Source of the DNA: JAHZKN01 sp965250205
GTDB lineage: Bacteria > Pseudomonadota > Alphaproteobacteria > Rhizobiales > Hyphomicrobiaceae
Length of the DNA: 64,000 nt
Direction of reading: 5' to 3'
NCBI GenBank assembly: GCA_965250205.1
Contig: CBDFNK010000012.1
Location: forward strand, 20,590 to 84,589
The translations under genes were made by a program, and so were the position numbers. Under the pieces are notes generated by a model. It was not told where the DNA came from and did no database searches. It worked only from the letters and a program-made list of their open reading frames with translations. Below, piece after piece: positions 34,641 to 42,541 of this stretch; position 1 is the first letter of the stretch; the number at the start of each line of letters is the position of its first letter.

Positions 34641-34862
34641 ATGGACATAACCAGGCGAATGTTCCTTTTCGGTAGAAAAGGTTTGGCTGATGACTCTGGT
34701 TCATCACTGATAGAGTATGGTTTAATCACTTCACTTATAGCTGTGGCATGTATTACAAGTTTGCGTGCTTTGGGATTTAGCATTAAGGAAAAGTTACGTT
34801 GCACAGCCCGCGCGATCGCTGGCAAAAAAATTGGCAAAAAATGTAAAAAAGCAGGTTTCTAG
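34641..34862 (+). CDS. Orphan Flp/Fap-type pilin
   Basis: A 73-residue type IVb prepilin. A basic leader ends in ...ADDSG, followed by SSLIEYGLITSLIAVACITSLRALG, i.e. the Flp pattern of Gly at -1, Glu at +5, Tyr at +6 and a hydrophobic N-terminal helix. The C-terminus is unusually basic (ARAIAGKKIGKKCKKAGF) with two cysteines. The ATG at 34641 follows AAGAGGG by 7 nt. No tad/cpa assembly or prepilin peptidase genes are in the window, so it depends on machinery elsewhere. Its TAG stop is the left CTAG of a repeat copy. Confidence 0.8.
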   Translation: MDITRRMFLFGRKGLADDSGSSLIEYGLITSLIAVACITSLRALGFSIKEKLRCTARAIAGKKIGKKCKKAGF

Positions 34863-34990
34863 AGCATCGAGCCTTTTGTTGTACACTGTGAAGCTATTTG
34901 CTCAACGCTCTATCTCATGTCTCAATCTCATGATTGGCGATCAACTTATCTGCTCAAAGTTGCGCTGCAACTTTTTGCAGATTGATCTAG
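34859..34990 (+). repeat. CTAG-bounded double-hairpin repeat, copy 4
   Basis: CTAG ends lie at 34859-34862 (providing the pilin's TAG) and 34987-34990. The body has AGAGCATCGAGCC...CTCAACGCTC as the first hairpin and GGCGATCAACTTATCTGC...GCAGATTGATC as the second. Confidence 0.85.
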
Positions 34991-35350
34991 GTTATTGCAA
35001 CTGAAGTTCTCGTTTTGTGTCAAAGCCAACATCTGCCCCAAAGACTAAGCATTGGCCAAAGAATCTAAAAAAATATTAAACTTAATTGTCAACCAGTCAA
35101 AACCACAGGAGTTGAGAAAAATCCTAGACAAATCATAGGGCAGGCACTTTTGCAATTTTATTTCGGCATTTATTGGTCTTTTGAAATCATTTGAAATTCA
35201 GCCCCAAACTTGATCATTAATTAAACATATCCTTCAATTGCCGGAAACTTTTCACCGGCTTGAACATCTAAATGTCAGGTGATCAACAACCAATATTACC
35301 TTAGACCCAAGACAAAAAATTGCGCCATTGACATAAGAAGAGACCACACC
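34991..35350. other. AT-rich intergenic stretch
   Basis: I see no gene; open frames lack starts. The base composition is clearly more AT-rich than the flanking core genome, in line with an accessory region. Confidence 0.4.
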
Positions 35351-36010
35351 ATGGAAAGACCGTGCCACACCCGATTTGACAACGCATCGAAAGTGCCGCT
35401 GTCAGAAATGTTGCCAGGCAACCAAAGAAAAAGACTTTCGAACAAGATTGCTTCTGTCTATCAGGAAGTCACTGACATTACTTTGCGCGCACTTGCAGTG
35501 CTCAGTGCATTAAATTTGGGTGATAAAGAAGGTGTTCCTAAAAGACTACTTTATGCCAGCAGAAAACATACACCCTGTCCAATTGAAAATATTAGGAAAA
35601 TTTCTGAATGCAATGACGGCTTAACATATACGTACTTTTCAACGGCGACTTTCACGGGATTGCTCAAATCTCTGGAGGCGGCAGAAACATGTCTGAAGGT
35701 TCATTGTGTTTCTAAAAGTGATGATGACCTAGTTTCAGGAGATCAGATCACACGCATTAAAGTACGATGGCATGATCTTACAAGTGAGGTGCTCAAATGC
35801 ATGTTTGAACTTCGATCTATGGGCGTTGAGCTTCAAGGAGAGTCTGAAATTAAGATGGGCTGCACCGTTGAGAACTGGTTGGTTAGGGTCCGCTCGGGAG
35901 AATCTCTATTGGATGATGCTTCTGGACCGTTCTTTGAATTTAGTGAAGAATTATTAAAAATGTTACCACTGAATCTGTTGCCTAGTGCACAAGCAGCACA
36001 TCAAACATGA
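35351..36010 (+). CDS. Hypothetical protein, unrecognised
   Basis: A 219-residue soluble protein from the ATG at 35351 (MERPCHTRFD), which has AGAAGAGA about 7 nt upstream; the frame is open to a GTG at 35279 but without a binding site. The region QRKRLSNKIASVYQEVTDITLRALAVLSALN looks helical, and several later segments (TFTGLLKSLEAAETCL, LTSEVLKCMFELRSM) do too. Six cysteines are scattered with no spacing pattern. It has no signal peptide or membrane segment. Codon use is AT-rich like its neighbours. Function cannot be proposed. Confidence 0.6.
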   Translation: MERPCHTRFDNASKVPLSEMLPGNQRKRLSNKIASVYQEVTDITLRALAVLSALNLGDKEGVPKRLLYASRKHTPCPIENIRKISECNDGLTYTYFSTATFTGLLKSLEAAETCLKVHCVSKSDDDLVSGDQITRIKVRWHDLTSEVLKCMFELRSMGVELQGESEIKMGCTVENWLVRVRSGESLLDDASGPFFEFSEELLKMLPLNLLPSAQAAHQT

Positions 36011-36098
36011 AGACTTAAGAAAGCACAAAACGATCGAATGTCAGAGTAATTAACGCTAAACAATACCTTGAGCCAATACTTTATTGCGGGGTCTCTGG

Positions 36099-36242
36099 CT
36101 AAAGCGTCGCGCCTTTTCTTGTGCACTCTGAAGCTATTTGCGCGACGCTCCATCTTAACGCTCCATCCCATGACTCTATCTCATGATTGGCGATCAACGT
36201 ATCTGCGAAAAGTCGAACCCAACTTTTCGCAGGATGATCTAG
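36099..36242 (+). repeat. CTAG-bounded double-hairpin repeat, copy 5
   Basis: The left end is CTAA (one mismatch) at 36099-36102 and the right end is CTAG at 36239-36242. The first hairpin is perfect: GCGTCGCGCC against TTTGCGCGACGC. A short internal duplication (CTCCATC...CTCTATCTCATG) lengthens it. Confidence 0.85.
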
Positions 36243-36503
36243 TGGTCAGCGAGTTTTGCTAGATAGTTCTTTAATATCAAAATAAGCCGAAGGGAGCGAA
36301 ACTGCTGATTGGCAAGTTTTTGCCATGGCTACGTTCGCGTAAAGAAGTAGACAAAATTTTTCCAAGCCTTCGATATTGCCTCAACGGCAGATGCCAAATC
36401 AGACCGAGAATTGAGTTAAAATTAACTAAATCAACTGCCGGTTGCCAGATATTTTTTAAAGCTCGGAACTATTGACCTAGGTCACGCATCATTGTTGGTG
36501 ATT

Positions 36504-36579
36504 GCTAGAGCGGTTTGCGCAAATTGAGTCTCCACCCAATTGAGGCCGCTTGTTCCTTCCCTCTACAAACCGCTCTAGC
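36504..36579. repeat. Small CTAG-bounded element with 14-bp inverted ends
   Basis: GCTAGAGCGGTTTG (36504-36517) and CAAACCGCTCTAGC (36566-36579) are perfect inverted repeats enclosing 48 nt. The CTAGAGCG end is shared with the larger repeat family. It lies just upstream of the small gene at 36639. Confidence 0.85.
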
Positions 36580-36638
36580 GATCTCAATTGGGCAAAGAGA
36601 TACTGCAAAGCAGTACACGCAAAAGGACGGTTAGAAAC

Positions 36639-36887
36639 GTGAAATTTTTTGTAATAAAATCACCAGTCCTGCTCAATAACGACAGAGAGCGCAAACATTT
36701 TGAGCGGGCAATTCGGAAGAACGGCAATATATCCATGTTGGACTTTTGCCTCTACGCTGCTGTGGCCACTCCATCTTTGGATATGTTGGGTGAGAAGCTT
36801 CGGGAAACATACAATAACATTTCGGCTCAAGAGCTTCCAAATGCCTTCGTCATACTACTCAATGAATTTGATGTGGCTACGGCGTAG
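36639..36887 (+). CDS. Small hypothetical protein
   Basis: The frame is open from a TTG at 36588, but the GTG at 36639 is preferred because AAGGA lies 11 nt upstream, giving 82 residues (first residues MKFFVIKSPVLL). The body, DRERKHFERAIRKNGNISMLDFCLYAAVATPSLDMLGEKLRE, is helical and charged. I do not recognise it. It could be a small regulator, but there is no evidence for that. Confidence 0.45.
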   Translation: MKFFVIKSPVLLNNDRERKHFERAIRKNGNISMLDFCLYAAVATPSLDMLGEKLRETYNNISAQELPNAFVILLNEFDVATA

Positions 36888-37110
36888 ATTCCGCTGCCGC
36901 TTGCAGATCCCTTTTGGGTTTTGCAACCCTGATTCAGTCCGAGCAGGTGCCCTACAACTTTGCGCCCAAACTAAATCGTCTGAGTGGTTTTAAATGCAAG
37001 TACAAATCATCAATATTTGCCGATTATTTGTTCCATATTGGGAACCATCTGGAACTCTCGCGCACCAGTATGTTGGGTCAAATGCATTAATTTGACAGAG
37101 GCCCATAACC

Positions 37111-37572
37111 ATGCAGCGACAATTGGCTTTGATAATAAGCGCCATATTTGGAATTTGTGCGTTATGCGCAGACGCAAATGCAGACACAAAAATGAACATT
37201 CTTTCCAAGCCGAAAGTCAGTAAATTTCAGCCCAGTGTACAATTCAGGATAGCAGAAAAAAAGGCTGAGTTTCCAGACTCAACAAGACCAGTTTTATACC
37301 ACCATGCACCATTAGTTCATGTTCGTGAGTATACGATAGATTATCATAATTCTAATGGCGATCTGTTGTCTTCTATTCCCAGAACACGCTCAGAATTCGA
37401 CAACTTAATGTGCACTTTCGAAGGCAAGTGCAGCCAAGACACAAGCCGTATTGTTACAAATCTCTGTGGCCTAGAAACGGAAAGCGCCACTGTTCGAGTT
37501 TTTATGACATACGAACACCTTGCACAGCGTAGTCTTGGCGTTGGCGTAGACGATAAAAAAGTAGCTTCATAA
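37111..37572 (+). CDS. Hypothetical exported protein
   Basis: A 153-residue protein with a clear signal peptide (MQRQLALIISAIFGICALCADANA, likely cleaved after ADANA). The mature part is beta-rich (PVLYHHAPLVHVREYTIDYHNSNGDLLSSIP) with a Cys pair in MCTFEGKCS and another in NLCG. The ATG follows AGAGG by 10 nt. The family is not recognised. It precedes the HWE kinase gene by 88 bp on the same strand, but a shared transcript is only possible, not shown. Confidence 0.65.
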   Translation: MQRQLALIISAIFGICALCADANADTKMNILSKPKVSKFQPSVQFRIAEKKAEFPDSTRPVLYHHAPLVHVREYTIDYHNSNGDLLSSIPRTRSEFDNLMCTFEGKCSQDTSRIVTNLCGLETESATVRVFMTYEHLAQRSLGVGVDDKKVAS

Positions 37573-37660
37573 GCTGCCAGACCAAATTTTGAATTGAGAT
37601 CGCGAGATTGTGAATATATCGGTTAGCAGTGTGCAGTTTTCTTAAGATCTGGAGAGAGAG

Positions 37661-38761
37661 ATGAGTTCTAAAAAATCACATGACAAACAGCCTCTTGTCA
37701 CTCACCTTGAGCCTAGTGAATATTCAGAAGCAGAACAACGCTTTAGGTTAGCATTAGCTCAGTCAAATATATCAGTGTTTCATCACGATATTCAGGGCAG
37801 ATGTACTTGGTCGTATAACTGCTTACTGGATGAAGATCATCTGTTGGGGAAAACGGACGATCAAATCATGCCGCAAAAGGTTGCAGATATTTTAATCGCA
37901 TTAAAATGTAAAGCGTTAAGCGAGCCGGGTGTGCATGAAGCAGAGGTCTGCTTAGAAAACGATGAAGAGCCTTTATGGTGCTTGGTAAAAGCCGTCCAAA
38001 CAATCGATACGTTTGGCAAGGTGATCGGAACGACCTCTGTGTCGTTCGATATTAGCGAGCGCAAACGTTGGGAAACACATCTAAAGTTACTCATGCGTGA
38101 GGTGAATCATAGATCGCGAAATCAGTTGGCTGTCCTAACATCAATTTCAAGACATACTTGCGCCAACGCTACCGATATGCATGAGTTTCAAGAGAAGTTT
38201 ACTGCTAGGATACAAAGCCTCGCCAAAACCAACGAGCTTATCACTCAAGACCAATGGTCTGAGACCTCTCTTGAGCAAACTCTGGATCTACAGCTTGCCG
38301 TATATCGCCCAAATGAAAATGAAAAAATTAAGTACAACGGAGAGGAAGTTCTCCTAAAACCACGCGCTGTGCAGAGCCTGGGGCTTGCTTTTGGCGAACT
38401 TTCGACAAACTCGGCGAAATATGGAGCGTTGTCGGAAGCAACCGGATGCGTCGAAGTCTCTTGGATAGTACGCGAGACAGGAGATGATTTAGTTTTGGAA
38501 ATAACTTGGCAGGAAACTGGAGGCCCTGAGGTTACTCCGCCGGAAAAGGAAGGATTTGGGTCGCTTCTACTAAAGCAGGTTGTCGGGCAAGAACTTGATG
38601 GAACAAGTGAGCTGACATTCTCGTCTTCCGGTCTGAAATGGAAAGCCAATATCGGACAGAACAATTTTGTTTGTTCATCTCAGCAACCAGACCACGACGA
38701 AGAAAAACCATTTGAAAAAGAAAACGAATTAAGACAGACACTTGAGCTGACAATGATATAG
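37661..38761 (+). CDS. PAS-domain HWE-family histidine kinase
   Basis: A 366-residue cytoplasmic sensor kinase. An N-terminal PAS domain (about 28-145) is followed by the phospho-acceptor segment LMREVNHRSRNQLAVLTSISRHT (His152) in the HWE/HisKA_2 style. The N-box FGELSTNSAKYGALSEATG and the ITWQETGGPEV / GFGSLLLKQVV ATP-lid motifs follow. The family usually has 'HELATNAAKYGAL'; here the His is replaced by Gly-Glu, while the Asn for Mg binding is kept. The PAS lacks the NCRFLQ flavin motif, so it is not a LOV photoreceptor. The start has a GGAGAGAGAG site. No cognate response regulator is adjacent. HWE kinases often signal in the general stress response, but this one could feed any receiver. 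Confidence 0.85.
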   Translation: MSSKKSHDKQPLVTHLEPSEYSEAEQRFRLALAQSNISVFHHDIQGRCTWSYNCLLDEDHLLGKTDDQIMPQKVADILIALKCKALSEPGVHEAEVCLENDEEPLWCLVKAVQTIDTFGKVIGTTSVSFDISERKRWETHLKLLMREVNHRSRNQLAVLTSISRHTCANATDMHEFQEKFTARIQSLAKTNELITQDQWSETSLEQTLDLQLAVYRPNENEKIKYNGEEVLLKPRAVQSLGLAFGELSTNSAKYGALSEATGCVEVSWIVRETGDDLVLEITWQETGGPEVTPPEKEGFGSLLLKQVVGQELDGTSELTFSSSGLKWKANIGQNNFVCSSQQPDHDEEKPFEKENELRQTLELTMI

Positions 38762-38779
38762 GTCATGTATCTTGTAGTG

Positions 38780-38850
38780 GTTCCGACTTCATCTGACAGG
38801 TGCTCGTTTTTTGGTGCCGTGTGTCAGGTGGTGTCAGATCAAGTCGGAAC
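38780..38850. repeat. 19-bp inverted-repeat pair, possible solo IS ends
   Basis: GTTCCGACTTCATCTGACA (38780-38798) and TGTCAGATCAAGTCGGAAC (38832-38850) are inverted with one mismatch, separated by 33 nt. A TAGT lies next to each outer end. They look like the two terminal repeats of an insertion sequence with the interior deleted, or a tiny non-autonomous element. The pair sits 18 bp past the HWE kinase stop and could fold as a long hairpin. Confidence 0.7.
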
Positions 38851-38918
38851 TAGTTCATATCAAGCAACTTGGAATATCGCGGCTACCATCATCGCTCTGC
38901 GCTAATTGTCCGCAGGAC

Positions 38919-39051
38919 CTAGTACGTCGCGCCTTTTGTTGTGCACAGTGAAGTTATTTGCGCAACGCTCTATCTCATGACTCTATCGCCATGACTGGCG
39001 ATCAACTTAATCTGCTCAAAGTCGATTCCAGCTTTTTGTAGGTTGATCTAG
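38919..39051 (+). repeat. CTAG-bounded double-hairpin repeat, copy 6
   Basis: CTAG lies at both ends (38919-38922 and 39048-39051). The right CTA is the TAG stop of the truncated paralogue on the minus strand. The body is close to copies 3 and 5. Confidence 0.85.
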
Positions 39052-39485
39052 TCGCACGGCACCGCGACAGCTGTACCAACTTCAGGTGCAAACTTTTTAC
39101 ACGCACCCTCACCAATCGATGATGCAGTGTCTGCCGTGCCGTCGTCTGTTGATGTCGCGACGGTGACCTTATCATCTGGGGACTTCTTCACGCGCGTGTC
39201 TGCATCTGCATCAAGTTCGCTTTTGGTCAACACCGCCGCGGTGGATGGGGCAGCGGCTGTATTACTTTCTGTTGGTCCACCATCGCGACTTCTGGAAGCG
39301 GTTGCCCGCGCCTTTGCATTCTCCCGGGCCCGTGCTTTGGCTTTCGCATTGTGGTTGTAGGCGTTGCCGCCATGGTGCTTGTTATTGAATGCGCCGTTAT
39401 GGCCACCTAAAAATAGCTTTTTCTGGCCTGCTTTTGAGCTTTGAGGGTCAAGACGCTGCTTTGCATTGCAATCAGGTTCCGAACA
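39048..39485 (-). pseudogene. 5'-truncated paralogue of the exported Ala/Lys/Arg-rich proteins
   Basis: The frame carries AYNHNAKAKARARENAKARATA, then APSTAAVLTKSEL, and ends ACKKFAPEVGTAVAVPCD. These are the same three parts (basic Ala/Lys/Arg repeat, STAALLT box, C-terminal Cys motif) found in the two genes at 39546 and 40696. The open frame upstream has no signal peptide and runs back through the terminator of the gene before it, and no ATG is available after that terminator. I infer it lost its 5' end and is not expressed as a secreted protein. Alternative non-ATG starts cannot be fully excluded. Confidence 0.6.
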
Positions 39486-39487
39486 GC

Positions 39488-39520
39488 AAAAACGGCGCTG
39501 AGGAGAATTCAGCGCCGTTT
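39488..39520 (-). terminator. Rho-independent terminator of the gene at 39546-40049
   Basis: AACGGCGCTGA (39491-39501) and TCAGCGCCGTT (39509-39519) make an 11-bp stem. On the minus strand it is followed by a run of Ts (39488-39492). It separates the intact paralogue from the truncated one. Confidence 0.93.
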
Positions 39521-39545
39521 CTGATTTTAAGTTCGTCCAGTTCAA

Positions 39546-40049
39546 TTATTCGCAAGCAACAGAGATAGTGCGTCCAACAGCTGGAACAAAGCGCTTGCAG
39601 CCAGTTTCTTCTGCGGTAGCAACAACCGTGTTTTCAGTGGTTTCTGTTTCCGTATCAGCGATTTTTTGATTTGGCTTTTCGATATTCTCGTTGGTCTTTA
39701 CGTCACCTTTAGTTAGAAGAGCTGCGGTTGATTGGGTTGCGACGAAGCTGCTTTCTTTCTTCGCATTGGCCAAACGCAGAGCTTTTGCTTTTGCACGTGC
39801 TTTGGCCTTTGCCTTGGCAAGGCGAATGGCCTTAGCCTTAGCCTTAGCCTTAGCCCTAGCTTTGGCGTTAGCGCGTGCCCGTGCTACGGCGCGTGCCTTG
39901 GCGCGCTGTTTAGACTTGTAGCTTGCGCTGGTGCTGTAATTTTTTGAAAATCCGCGTTTGCCGCCACAGCCAGCTTGGGCGGTTGCCGTGAACCAGAAGG
40001 TTGCTGCGAAAATGGCGGTTGCGAGGGCTGTCAGAGTTTTTATGGACAT
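39546..40049 (-). CDS. Exported Ala/Lys/Arg-rich repeat protein, paralogue B
   Basis: The start at 40049 (MSIKTLTALATAIF) has GGAG 7 nt upstream and a canonical signal peptide ending ATAQA-GCGG, giving 167 residues. The frame's longer opening to 40517 is merely translation of the dyad array. The mature protein has a basic low-complexity region of Ala-Lys/Arg dipeptides (AKARAKAKAKAKAIRLAKAK, about 55-100, encoded by GCCTTA-type hexamers on the plus strand), then SSFVATQSTAALLTKGDV, an acidic Thr/Glu linker, and the end CKRFVPAVGRTISVACE. I do not recognise the family. Related to 40696-41394 and the fragment at 39048. A positively charged, cell-surface or periplasmic polyanion-binding role is only a guess. 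Confidence 0.75.
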   Translation of the reverse strand: MSIKTLTALATAIFAATFWFTATAQAGCGGKRGFSKNYSTSASYKSKQRAKARAVARARANAKARAKAKAKAKAIRLAKAKAKARAKAKALRLANAKKESSFVATQSTAALLTKGDVKTNENIEKPNQKIADTETETTENTVVATAEETGCKRFVPAVGRTISVACE

Positions 40050-40324
40050 TGGTGGTCTCCTAAAGATCAAATGTTTGGCTTGTGCTTGTGGTCTTGCACA
40101 GAACTTGGTGTCGCGTTTGAGGAGACATTCGCAGGTTTGCAGGTTTGATTCTGTTTCTGCTGGAACATGGGCCAATTTTTTTATATTTTTGTTGAACCTT
40201 GCTCTTGGATCGACGAGGCCGGGATGATTCCGATCTCTCTTGCAAGTCGATGAACGCACAAAAAGGCCTGGATCAAACGGCCTTAAATCGGAATCAATTT
40301 TACGCAGATAATTTGATCTACTGT

Positions 40325-40497
40325 CCAACACAAGCTTGCGCAGTGTTGGGGTACAACGCGTCCAACACAAGCTTGCGCAGTGTTGGGGTACAACGCGTCC
40401 AACACAAGCTTGTGCAGTGTTGGGGTACAACGCGTCCAACACAAGCTTGCGCAGTGTTGGGGTACAACGCGTCCAACACAAGCTTGCGCAGTGTTGG
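40325..40497 (-). repeat. Dyad-repeat locus 3 (five cores, 37-bp period)
   Basis: Five 25-bp cores lie at 40325, 40362, 40399, 40436 and 40473, separated by the identical 12-mer GGTACAACGCGT. Four are identical; the third has one change (TGCGCA to TGTGCA). Orientation of the asymmetric centre is opposite to loci 1 and 2. The identical spacers exclude a CRISPR array. It lies upstream of the exported paralogue gene at 39546-40049. Confidence 0.95.
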
Positions 40498-40638
40498 AAT
40501 CCAATGAGTTTGAGCAACTTAGCAGCGTTCAGATTAATTGCAGGTTTTTCCGGGGTTAAGGCCTCAGGCAGCTTTGCCCATCAACCGAGATCGCAGACAC
40601 TGATCAAAATATGAGTGGGTTAGGTCAAATGAAGATAT

Positions 40639-40674
40639 AAAAAAAGCTGGGCCCTGTCAGAGACAAGGCCCAGC
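40639..40674 (-). terminator. Rho-independent terminator of the gene at 40696-41394
   Basis: GCTGGGCC (40646-40653) and GGCCCAGC (40667-40674) form the stem, and seven Ts follow on the minus strand (40639-40645). Confidence 0.93.
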
Positions 40675-40695
40675 CCAATTTAGCGTTTGTATTAA

Positions 40696-41394
40696 TTAGC
40701 AGCCTACTGAAACCGTTAGGCCAACGGCTGGGATGAAGCGCTTGCAGTTACCCTCACCGCTATCACTGTCTTCAACAACTGGTGTGGTCTCGGTCGTATC
40801 AGTGTCGGCTTGATTCACAACGGCGACTTCGGTGGCATCGCCTGTGGTTTTAACTCTGCTGGTATCTTCTGCAATGTCTTGGCTGGTCAGCAATGCTGCA
40901 GTTGATGGTGCGGCAACAAAAGAACCTTCGGTTTTTTCTGCGTCCGCCTTTGCTTGAGCTTCAGCTTCTGCGCGGGCATTTGCTTCAGTTGCTGCAACCT
41001 GCTTTTGCTTGGCATTCCTGGCTGCGTAAGCGCGCTGCTGAGCTGCCTTTTTCTTCTTAGCTGCTGCGTAAGCACGTTTTTGAGCGGCTTTTTTCTTCTT
41101 AGCTGCTGCATAAGCCCGCTGTTGAGCGGCTTTCTTTTTCTGAGCAGCATAAGCGCGTTTCTTGGCAGATGCCCTGGCCCTTGCGCGTGCCCGAGCTTTG
41201 GCCTTAGCACGGGCGCGGGCTTGAGCTTTGCGTTGGTTATTCTTAGCTGCGTTTGCTGCAGCACCCAGAATAACGGCTCCAGCCACAATGCCGAGGCCAA
41301 TGGCGGTTTTTTTGCCGGCCTGGGCAGCAGATGTCATTGGCAGGCTAGCCGCCATAAAAACAGAAACGAAGGTAATCAGTGTTTTGCGGGTCAT
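40696..41394 (-). CDS. Exported Ala/Lys/Arg-rich repeat protein, paralogue A
   Basis: The ATG at 41394 (MTRKTLITFVSVFMAASLPMTSAAQA) has GGGAG 8 nt upstream and gives 232 residues with a signal peptide. After it comes a Gly/Ala hydrophobic stretch (TAIGLGIVAGAVILGAAANAA) that could be a membrane anchor, a pure Ala/Arg/Lys run, and three to four copies of a 16-17-residue repeat of the form KKAAQxRAYAAxKKK (about 75-130). Then come SFVAAPSTAALLTSQDI, an acidic Thr/Asp linker and the end NCKRFIPAVGLTVSVGC. Composition recalls bacterial histone-H1-like domains, but secretion makes DNA packaging unlikely. It has its own terminator and ends the three-gene tandem family. Confidence 0.75.
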   Translation of the reverse strand: MTRKTLITFVSVFMAASLPMTSAAQAGKKTAIGLGIVAGAVILGAAANAAKNNQRKAQARARAKAKARARARARASAKKRAYAAQKKKAAQQRAYAAAKKKKAAQKRAYAAAKKKKAAQQRAYAARNAKQKQVAATEANARAEAEAQAKADAEKTEGSFVAAPSTAALLTSQDIAEDTSRVKTTGDATEVAVVNQADTDTTETTPVVEDSDSGEGNCKRFIPAVGLTVSVGC

Positions 41395-41683
41395 TTTAGT
41401 AGCTCCCATGGATCTTGGTTTCGAATGAACAACCCGTCGGGTAGAGCCGCCGTTTGTTGCTTGAGAACAATTTCGCGCATTCTAGTCAATTTAGCTGTTC
41501 CGCTTGGAACAGGGAGTAAAAAAACCTTTTGTCCGTGTTACCGTCCCTTAAAACCTTTATATTCTATGCACTTAATGTTCGGCGCACAGGGAAGATCTCT
41601 GCATAGTTAAAAGCTTGCGGCCTACTGGCAGCAGGTTAAATGTTAGCTTTGTCTATTTGGTCATCGAATCGCGAATTTGTCCA

Positions 41684-42541
41684 CTAAGCAGCAAGTGCAT
41701 TTGCAGGATTTGGCTCTGTTTTCTCAAATTTTGGTTGCGAAGTGCCGGTGAGGCGCACGACAAAATTTAGTGTGCGCTGTAATACAACATCACGCTGACG
41801 ATCGATGGTGACAATATGATAGCTGTCTTCTAACACCACCATATCGACGTGGCCCAGCAGGTTTTTCTGCAGGAAGAACGCATTGTCCATGCCGGCATAG
41901 TCGTCTTCACGCGGATGAATAATAAGCGTCGGTTGGCTGATAAAGCGGGCAATGCGCGATACTTTTTGCGCCAGCCAGCGCCGCTCTAACACCGCCGGAC
42001 CCGGCGTTGTCATCGGCATTTTTGGTGCTCCAGGGGCTTGGAGGGCTTTGGAGATGAAGTTCCGCAAGCGGTCGTCCTTGATGCCAAATTTATGCGGCAC
42101 TGGAAAATCAAACAGATTGGCCACCGATTTTAGGGCCACGAGATTGAACAATTTTGCATACCAAGGCACCCGACGGCCGGTTAACCACAGTGTTGGAGAA
42201 AATAGTGTCAGGCCTTTTACGGTGTCTTTGTGCTCGTGGGCGAGCAGCATGGCGAGCAGGGCACCAGTTGAGAGGCCACCAACAATCACTGTTTCGCAGC
42301 GTTCCGAAAGCTCTTTCAGGCCTTGTTGGGCCGAGCTGTACCAATCATTCCAGGTAGAGGTGCGCAGGGCGGCATCGCCATCACAGTGCCCGGCCAATTG
42401 TGGGCACGAAACGGTGTATCCCTGGCACGCCAACCCGTTTGCGACATAGCGCAATTCGGTTGGCGATCCACAAAGCCCGTGAATCAAAAGAACCCCAACC
42501 GGTCCACCGTCAAAAAATGTGCTGTGATCTTTACCAGACAT
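41684..42541 (-). CDS. Alpha/beta hydrolase (carboxylesterase/monoacylglycerol-lipase-like)
   Basis: A 285-residue serine hydrolase. The oxyanion region is VLLIHGLCGSPTELRYVANGL (about 17-37), the nucleophile lies in the GGLSTGALLAM elbow, the acid in IHPREDDYAG and the histidine in DSYHIVTID. There is no signal peptide, so it is cytoplasmic. It stands next to the exopolysaccharide genes on the same strand, where it could remove acyl groups or process a lipid-linked intermediate, but it may equally be independent: the gap to the polymerase gene is 147 bp. The extended helical cap (about 130-190) is typical of monoacylglycerol-lipase relatives. Confidence 0.85.
   Translation of the reverse strand: MSGKDHSTFFDGGPVGVLLIHGLCGSPTELRYVANGLACQGYTVSCPQLAGHCDGDAALRTSTWNDWYSSAQQGLKELSERCETVIVGGLSTGALLAMLLAHEHKDTVKGLTLFSPTLWLTGRRVPWYAKLFNLVALKSVANLFDFPVPHKFGIKDDRLRNFISKALQAPGAPKMPMTTPGPAVLERRWLAQKVSRIARFISQPTLIIHPREDDYAGMDNAFFLQKNLLGHVDMVVLEDSYHIVTIDRQRDVVLQRTLNFVVRLTGTSQPKFEKTEPNPANALAA

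Noticed and set aside
40199..40517. Long open frames on both strands across the dyad array, encoding repeats such as SNTSLRSVG or TLRKLVLD
   Set aside because: They are translations of a 37-bp non-coding repeat and stay open because the unit lacks stops. They have no start signals. The real exported-protein start is at 40049.
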